A DNA stretch of 16,972 nucleotides from Candidatus Woesearchaeota archaeon. GTDB taxonomy: Archaea; Nanobdellota; Nanobdellia; Woesearchaeales; BS150m-G63. A program made the translations under genes and the position numbers. Below, piece after piece: positions 12,317-16,972 of the stretch. The notes under the pieces were generated by a model, which was given only the letters and a program-made list of their open reading frames with translations, was not told the origin of the DNA and searched no databases. The stretch's first letter is position 1, and each line of letters begins with the position of its first letter. The stretch spans positions 1 through 16,972 of the forward strand of contig JAHWIG010000012.1 in the NCBI GenBank assembly GCA_019322735.1, in the 5' to 3' direction.

Positions 12317-15043
12317 ATGGCAGAAGAAAAAGAAACAAAAGTTGAAGAAGAACCGGTAAAGGAAGAAGAACCTAAAGTGAAAGAGACAAAAGTAGAAGAA
12401 AAACCGGTCAAGGTTGAAGAACCTAAAGTGAAAGAGACAAAAGTAGAAGAAAAAAGAAAACAGGAAGAAGACATCTTTGAATCCTATATATATAAGAAAA
12501 TCGATTCTATAAAATTCGGAATTCTTAGTCCAAAATTAATTCAAAAAATGGCCGCAGCAAAGATTGTTACACCAGAACTTTATGATAATGAAGGTTATCC
12601 TGTAGATGGTGGATTAATGGATATAAGGATGGGAGTTATTGATCCGGGACTAAGATGCAAAACATGTGGATCAAAACTAAAAGAATGCCTTGGTCATTTT
12701 GGATATATAGAATTAGCAAGATCTGTTATCCACATCAATTTTGTTAGTGAAATTCTTGATCTTATGAGAGGTACATGTCGTTCATGTAATCGTATCCTTA
12801 TTCCAGAAGAGATAATAAAGAAACACAATGAGGAACTAGAGACTATAGGAAAGGAATTTGGAATATTATCAAGAAGACAAAGAATCAAAGAAATAATAAA
12901 AAAAATCAAGACAGTAAATAAATGTCCTCATTGTAAAGGAAGGCAGCACAAAATTATGCTCGAAAAACCAACTACTTTCATGGAGAATGAAAAAAGACTG
13001 ACACCAATAGACCTAAGAACAAGATTAGAAAAAATACCAGATGAGGATATAGAAGTATTTGGTTTTAATCCAGGAGCAATAAGACCAGAATGGATGGTTT
13101 TAACAATTATGCCCATTCCCCCGGTTACAATCAGACCAAGTATAACATTGGAATCAGGAGAAAGATCAGAAGATGATCTGACTCATAAACTTGGAGATAT
13201 TGTAAGGATAAATCAGAGATTGTTCGAAAATATAAATGCAGGAGCTCCAGAAATTATTATAGAAGATTTATGGGATTTATTACAATATCACGTAACAACA
13301 TTCTTTGACAATAATGTTGCTCAACTTCCGCCTGCAAGACACCGCTCAGGACAACCATTAAAGACATTGGCTGGAAGAATCAAAAGCAAAGAAGGAAGAA
13401 TAAGACATAATCTTGCAGGAAGAAGAACAAATTTCTCAGCAAGATCCGCAATAAGTCCAGATCCAAGCATAGAATTAAATGAAGTTGGAGTTCCAAAAGA
13501 GATTGCAATGAATTTAACTGTCCCAGAAAAAGTAACAGAATGGAACCTTGATTACTTAAAACAATTTGTTGAACGCGGACCAACAGTTTACCCTGGAGCA
13601 AATTACATAATTACCCCATCAGGAAAGAAAAAACGGATAACAGATGAAACAAAAGAAGAGATACTTGAAGAACTTAATAAGAGATACAGTGTAGAACGTC
13701 ATCTAATAGATGGAGATGTTGCAATATTTAACAGACAGCCATCACTTCACAGGATGTCCATGATGTGCCACAAAGTCAGAGTTCTACCATATAAAACATT
13801 CAGAATGAATCCATGTGTTTGTGCACCTTATAATGCAGATTTCGACGGAGATGAAATGAACCTACACATTCCTCAGACAGAAGAAGCAAGAGCAGAAGCA
13901 AAAATACTGATGCAAGTTCAGACACAACTGATAAGCCCAAGATATGGATTATCAATAATGGGTGCAATACAAGGAGCAATAACAGGGAATTACATATTAA
14001 CAAGTAAATTAGTATTCACAAGGGAAGAAGCAATTAACATTTTACATTCTATAGGAGTATATGATTGTTCAAGACTCCCAAATAAAAAAGAAGTTAACGG
14101 AAAAGAAGTATTCTCAGTAGTACTTCCTCAAGATTTTGACTTCAAAGCAAAATCAAAAGATGGTAAAGACGTAATAATCAATAAAGGAGAATTAAAAACA
14201 GGAGTTATAGACAACAATATTATAGGTGGTGGAGGTTCTGGTTTAATGTTAAGGGTTCTCCATAAAAAATATGGTCCAGACAAAACAATCGTCCTTATAA
14301 GCAAAATGTTCCGATTAGGATTAGAAAGCTTGCTAAGACACGGATTCACAACAGCAATATCTGATACAGATCTAAAAGAAGAAGTAAAGCAAAAGGTTGA
14401 AGAAGCAATATCAAAATCAGAGGATGAAGTAAAATTACTTATTGAAAAATATAAAAATAAGACATTAGAGATATTCCCAGGAAAAACAAGAAAAGAAACT
14501 CTTGAATTAAAGATACTTGAAAAACTTAACAAAGCAAGAAATCTAGTTGGTCAGCTAGTTATTGATTCATTAAGCAAGGATATTCCAACAATGATCATGG
14601 CAAATTCAGGATCTAGAGGAAATGTTATTAACATTGCTCAAATGACTGCAAGTGTTGGTCAACAGGCAATGCGTGGAAAACGTATTGATAAAGGATTTAA
14701 AGGTAGGACAATGTCCTGCTTCAAGAGAGGAGACCTAAGTCCTGAAGCTCATGGATTTATCAGAAGTAGTTTCAAAACAGGATTAAAACCACACGAATTT
14801 TTCTTTGCTGCAATGACCGGAAGAGATTCATTGATGGATACTGCATTGAGAACACCAAAATCTGGTTATCTTTACAGAAGATTATCAAATGCAATGCAAG
14901 ACCTTAAGGTAGAATATGATGAAACTGTAAGAGATGCAACAGGAAACATAATACAATTCAAATATGGAGAAGATGGAATAGATGTATCAAAAAGTGAAGA
15001 AGGTAAAATGAATGTTAAAAGAATAGTAGAATCATTTATGTAA
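12317..15043 (+). CDS. rpoA1: DNA-directed RNA polymerase subunit A' with a Lys/Glu-rich N-terminal extension
   Basis: This is the larger part of the Rpb1-like subunit, which holds the active-site metal. NADFDGD (506-512) supplies the three Mg2+-binding aspartates D508, D510 and D512. Zinc-binding clusters are C114, C117, C124, H127 in the clamp, and C154, C157, C203, C206. The conserved core starts near residue 53 (DIFESYIYKKIDSIKFGILSP). The first 50 or so residues are an added acidic/basic segment made from a 17-residue repeat (see repeat feature). ATG 12317 is the only start ahead of the repeat and follows rpoB1 by 6 bases. Total length 908 is normal once the extension is subtracted. A'' follows after 1 base. 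Confidence 0.97.
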   Translation: MAEEKETKVEEEPVKEEEPKVKETKVEEKPVKVEEPKVKETKVEEKRKQEEDIFESYIYKKIDSIKFGILSPKLIQKMAAAKIVTPELYDNEGYPVDGGLMDIRMGVIDPGLRCKTCGSKLKECLGHFGYIELARSVIHINFVSEILDLMRGTCRSCNRILIPEEIIKKHNEELETIGKEFGILSRRQRIKEIIKKIKTVNKCPHCKGRQHKIMLEKPTTFMENEKRLTPIDLRTRLEKIPDEDIEVFGFNPGAIRPEWMVLTIMPIPPVTIRPSITLESGERSEDDLTHKLGDIVRINQRLFENINAGAPEIIIEDLWDLLQYHVTTFFDNNVAQLPPARHRSGQPLKTLAGRIKSKEGRIRHNLAGRRTNFSARSAISPDPSIELNEVGVPKEIAMNLTVPEKVTEWNLDYLKQFVERGPTVYPGANYIITPSGKKKRITDETKEEILEELNKRYSVERHLIDGDVAIFNRQPSLHRMSMMCHKVRVLPYKTFRMNPCVCAPYNADFDGDEMNLHIPQTEEARAEAKILMQVQTQLISPRYGLSIMGAIQGAITGNYILTSKLVFTREEAINILHSIGVYDCSRLPNKKEVNGKEVFSVVLPQDFDFKAKSKDGKDVIINKGELKTGVIDNNIIGGGGSGLMLRVLHKKYGPDKTIVLISKMFRLGLESLLRHGFTTAISDTDLKEEVKQKVEEAISKSEDEVKLLIEKYKNKTLEIFPGKTRKETLELKILEKLNKARNLVGQLVIDSLSKDIPTMIMANSGSRGNVINIAQMTASVGQQAMRGKRIDKGFKGRTMSCFKRGDLSPEAHGFIRSSFKTGLKPHEFFFAAMTGRDSLMDTALRTPKSGYLYRRLSNAMQDLKVEYDETVRDATGNIIQFKYGEDGIDVSKSEEGKMNVKRIVESFM
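12338..12454 (+). repeat. 51-bp coding tandem repeat (2.3 copies) at the start of rpoA1
   Basis: Units 12338-12388 and 12389-12439 are followed by a partial third unit. They differ at five positions out of 51, and a 39-base stretch (12365-12403 and 12416-12454) is identical. Each unit encodes 17 residues of the pattern KVEExPVKxEEPKVKET. The in-frame period means that copy-number change would not break the gene. Confidence 0.9.
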
Positions 15044-15044
15044 A

Positions 15045-16178
15045 ATGGATGCAATAAACAGATATAAAGAGATCTTACCAATAAAGATACTTGAAGAAGT
15101 GAAAGATAATCTTCCTAAAAATATATCGGAAGATAAAGTAGAAAAGATAATGAAGGCAATTCATGAAGAGTATTTATTATCAAAGGTAGATCCAGGAGAA
15201 GCCGTAGGACTAATAGCGGCAGAATCTGTTGGAGAACCAGGAACACAGATGACATTGAATACATTCCATTTTGCAGGAGTTGCAGAAATGAATATAACAA
15301 TGGGTCTACCAAGAATTGTAGAAATACTTGATGCAAGAAAAAAGATTTCAACTCCAATGATGGAGATTTACTTAACGCCACCATATAATAAAGGAAAAGA
15401 CATAAGAAAAATAGCAATATCAATTAAAGAAACAATTATGGAGGAAGTTATAACTGAATTTTCTACAAGTATTGCAGATCAAACAATAGAGATTAAATTA
15501 AACAAAGAAAAAATTAAGGAACTTGATCTTAAATTGAACGATTTCAAGCAGTTTATAAAAGAAAATAAAAAGATAACTAATTGCAATCTACGTCAAAAAG
15601 AAAACACAATAATAATACAATCAAAAGAAGAAGAAACTATGAAGAGCTTATACGAAATAAAAGAAAAAGTAAAAAAGATCAAGATAAAAGGGATTGACGG
15701 AATAATTCAGGTATTACCAATAAAAAGGGGGAAAGAATTTGTAATAATCACTGCAGGATCTAATTTAAAGAAAGTCCTGGATCTTAAATGCATAGATACA
15801 ACAAGAACAACATCAAATGATATATTTGAAATAAACTCTGTATTAGGTATAGAGGCCGCCAGACAAGCAATAATCAATGAGGTATTCAAAGTTATAGAAA
15901 GTCAGGGACTAAACATAGATATAAGACACATAACCTTAATAGCGGATACAATGTCATTTACTGGGGATATAAAAGGAATTACAAGATATGGTGTTGTAAA
16001 AGAGAAATCTTCTATATTAGCTAGAGCGAGCTTTGAAACACCAATAACTCACCTATTTGAAGCAGGAATAGTTGGTGATGTAGATGAACTTAATTCTGTT
16101 ATAGAAAATGTTATGCTTAATCAACCGGTTCCAGTTGGAACTGGCCTTCCTGATTTAATTACAAAGGTGAAAAAATGA
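15045..16178 (+). CDS. rpoA2: DNA-directed RNA polymerase subunit A''
   Basis: This 377-residue subunit is the C-terminal part of the Rpb1-like subunit. Residues 49-79, with DPGEAVGLIAAESVGEPGTQ followed by MTLNTFHFAG, form the trigger-loop region that closes over the incoming nucleotide. NITMGLPRIVEILDARKK follows, then the jaw domain, and the conserved end LFEAGIVGDVDELNSVIENV with PVPVGTG. The split from A' is the normal archaeal one. The final TGA overlaps the ATG of the eL30 gene by 4 bases. An AGGTGA sequence at 16165-16170, within the gene's end, serves that downstream start. Confidence 0.97.
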   Translation: MDAINRYKEILPIKILEEVKDNLPKNISEDKVEKIMKAIHEEYLLSKVDPGEAVGLIAAESVGEPGTQMTLNTFHFAGVAEMNITMGLPRIVEILDARKKISTPMMEIYLTPPYNKGKDIRKIAISIKETIMEEVITEFSTSIADQTIEIKLNKEKIKELDLKLNDFKQFIKENKKITNCNLRQKENTIIIQSKEEETMKSLYEIKEKVKKIKIKGIDGIIQVLPIKRGKEFVIITAGSNLKKVLDLKCIDTTRTTSNDIFEINSVLGIEAARQAIINEVFKVIESQGLNIDIRHITLIADTMSFTGDIKGITRYGVVKEKSSILARASFETPITHLFEAGIVGDVDELNSVIENVMLNQPVPVGTGLPDLITKVKK

Positions 16179-16441
16179 AAGATTCAATAAAAGAAATAAA
16201 ACAATTATTGAAGACAAAGAAGTTGATTTTTGGTACTAAACAGACTATAAAGAACATACAACAAAATAAACTAGAAAAATTCTTTCTTTCTTCAAACTGC
16301 AAAGATGAAACAAAAAAAGATCTGAAGCATTATGCAAAAATAGCAAAGATTGAGGCAATTTCTTTACAAAATTCTAATAAAGATATTGGAATCTTATGTA
16401 AAAAACCATTCTCAATCTCAGTAGTAGGGGTTCTTAAATAA
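16175..16441 (+). CDS. rpl30e: 50S ribosomal protein eL30 (L30e)
   Basis: This 88-residue protein of the L7Ae/L30e RNA-binding fold has KTKKLIFGTKQTIKNIQQNKLEKFFLSSNC, where the first two strands and helix bind RNA, and a C-terminal ILCKKPFSISVVGVLK, the usual eL30 end. It sits directly after rpoA2, as in most archaea, with a 4-base overlap and a good Shine-Dalgarno sequence (AGGTGA, 16165-16170). It is slightly shorter than many archaeal homologues. Gene order makes the assignment as eL30, rather than another L7Ae-type protein, firm. Confidence 0.92.
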   Translation: MKDSIKEIKQLLKTKKLIFGTKQTIKNIQQNKLEKFFLSSNCKDETKKDLKHYAKIAKIEAISLQNSNKDIGILCKKPFSISVVGVLK

Positions 16442-16447
16442 GATTAT

Positions 16448-16864
16448 ATGGCAAAGATAAAATACGATTTTGATCATATAAAATTTATGGCGTTATTTGA
16501 ACAAATAACAAGAACTTCTCTAAAAGATTGCATTATTGATGAAAATCAAATAACATTCATAATAAAAGGGGACAATGTAGGAAAAGCAGTTGGCAAGAAG
16601 GGAAGTAATGTTAAACTGCTTGAAAATAAATTAGGAAAAAAAATAAGAATCGTCAAATTTGATGATAATTGTGCACAATTTACGCAAAACCTTATTTATC
16701 CTTTAAGAAATGTAATAATAGAAAAAGAAGATAATGAAATAATAATCACCGGCCCTGATACTAAAACAAAAGCTTTATTAATAGGGAGGAACTCACAAAA
16801 TTTGCGAAAACTTGAGTATATAATAAAGAGATACTTTGATATTGGGAAAATAAAAGTAAAATAA
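16448..16864 (+). CDS. nusA: Archaeal NusA-like KH-domain protein
   Basis: The 138 residues make two KH RNA-binding domains without the N-terminal polymerase-binding and S1 domains of bacterial NusA, which is the archaeal form. The first KH has the GxxG-type loop GKKGSN (49-54); the second has IGRNSQN (112-118), a weaker match in which the usual basic GKNGxN is changed. The protein is presumed to affect transcription elongation or termination; its archaeal role is little studied. It lies 6 bases after eL30 and 22 bases before uS12, the standard archaeal order. Confidence 0.9.
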   Translation: MAKIKYDFDHIKFMALFEQITRTSLKDCIIDENQITFIIKGDNVGKAVGKKGSNVKLLENKLGKKIRIVKFDDNCAQFTQNLIYPLRNVIIEKEDNEIIITGPDTKTKALLIGRNSQNLRKLEYIIKRYFDIGKIKVK

Positions 16865-16886
16865 AACGTTAAGACAAATAATAAAA

Positions 16887-16972
16887 ATGGGAAAAAAACC
16901 ATCTGGATTAGGGGCAGCAAACAAGCTGAAGAAAAGAAGAATCAAGTCTAGATGGTGCTCTAAAAAATATGT
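16887..16972 (+). CDS. rps12: 30S ribosomal protein uS12, 3'-partial
   Basis: The frame from ATG 16887 reads MGKKPSGLGAANKLKKRRIK and then SRWCSKKY up to the window edge. This matches the N-terminus of archaeal uS12, where a basic stretch is followed by RW and a serine/lysine-rich segment. uS12 shapes the decoding centre of the small subunit. The gene continues beyond the window; only 28 codons are present. Its place after the NusA-like gene is the expected archaeal operon order. Confidence 0.88.
   Translation, partial: MGKKPSGLGAANKLKKRRIKSRWCSKKY

Noticed and set aside
14128..14532. 134-codon minus-strand frame inside rpoA1
   Set aside because: It is a Ser/Phe-rich antisense shadow of a conserved gene, with no start signals.
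10511..16178. Inteins in RNA polymerase subunit genes
   Set aside because: Archaeal RNA polymerase subunits can carry inteins, but conserved motifs here are continuous and lengths are normal.
1..16972. CRISPR array, insertion sequence or prophage
   Set aside because: No spaced direct repeats, transposase motifs or phage genes were seen; the only tandem repeat is the coding one in rpoA1.

Overview
The window is AT-rich archaeal chromosome. The archaeal character is plain: an RNA polymerase operon in the order H-B''-B'-A'-A'' followed by eL30, NusA and uS12, the archaeal/eukaryal ribosomal proteins eL15 and eS1, ZPR1 and bifunctional phosphoglucose/phosphomannose isomerase homologues, intron-containing tRNA genes, and TATA boxes centred about 26 to 40 bases before start codons. 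Split B and A subunits, AT-richness, very tight packing, Lys/Glu-rich tails on core proteins and a bacterial-type gyrase B fit a DPANN-like (Woesearchaeota/Pacearchaeota-type) archaeon or a reduced euryarchaeal relative. That placement is an inference.

Layout. (1) 1-1193, plus strand: the 3' part of an AblB-like GNAT acetyltransferase, open to the left edge, then a stand-alone M23-family metallopeptidase domain. (2) 1177-5618, minus strand: the isomerase, the eS1-eL15 pair (4-base overlap) and gyrB. (3) 5768-8168, plus strand: a small membrane protein, a ZPR1 zinc-finger protein, an APH-type kinase and an APS-kinase-like P-loop kinase. The last three are packed with a 4-base gap and a 22-base overlap. 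(4) 8196-8748: three tRNA genes, Tyr(GTA), Asp(GTC) and Lys(TTT), all interrupted. (5) 8790 to the right edge: the RNA polymerase/translation operon, with uS12 cut by the window end.

The tRNA cluster is the most unusual part. Four introns lie in three tRNAs: 48 nt in the Tyr anticodon loop, 44 nt in the T-loop of Asp, and two in Lys (20 nt in the D-loop, 34 nt in the anticodon loop). Removing them gives 72-, 75- and 74-nt cloverleaves with every stem intact. The D-loop and T-loop introns each form a bulge-helix-bulge with a 4-bp central helix and two 3-nt bulges. The Asp intron carries a hairpin with seven T in a row, a possible terminator inside a tRNA gene. Asp and Lys are 3 nt apart, and the T run ending tRNA-Lys merges with the TATA-like box of the RNA polymerase operon. 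Between tRNA-Tyr and tRNA-Asp there is a TATA box followed by a 49-nt foldable element that could be a small RNA.

Other points of note: a 51-bp coding tandem repeat gives the RpoA1 N-terminus a Lys/Glu-rich extension; the peptidase resembles the M23 module of bacterial kinase-peptidase-aminotransferase fusions although archaea lack murein; and gyrB has no gyrA within the window.
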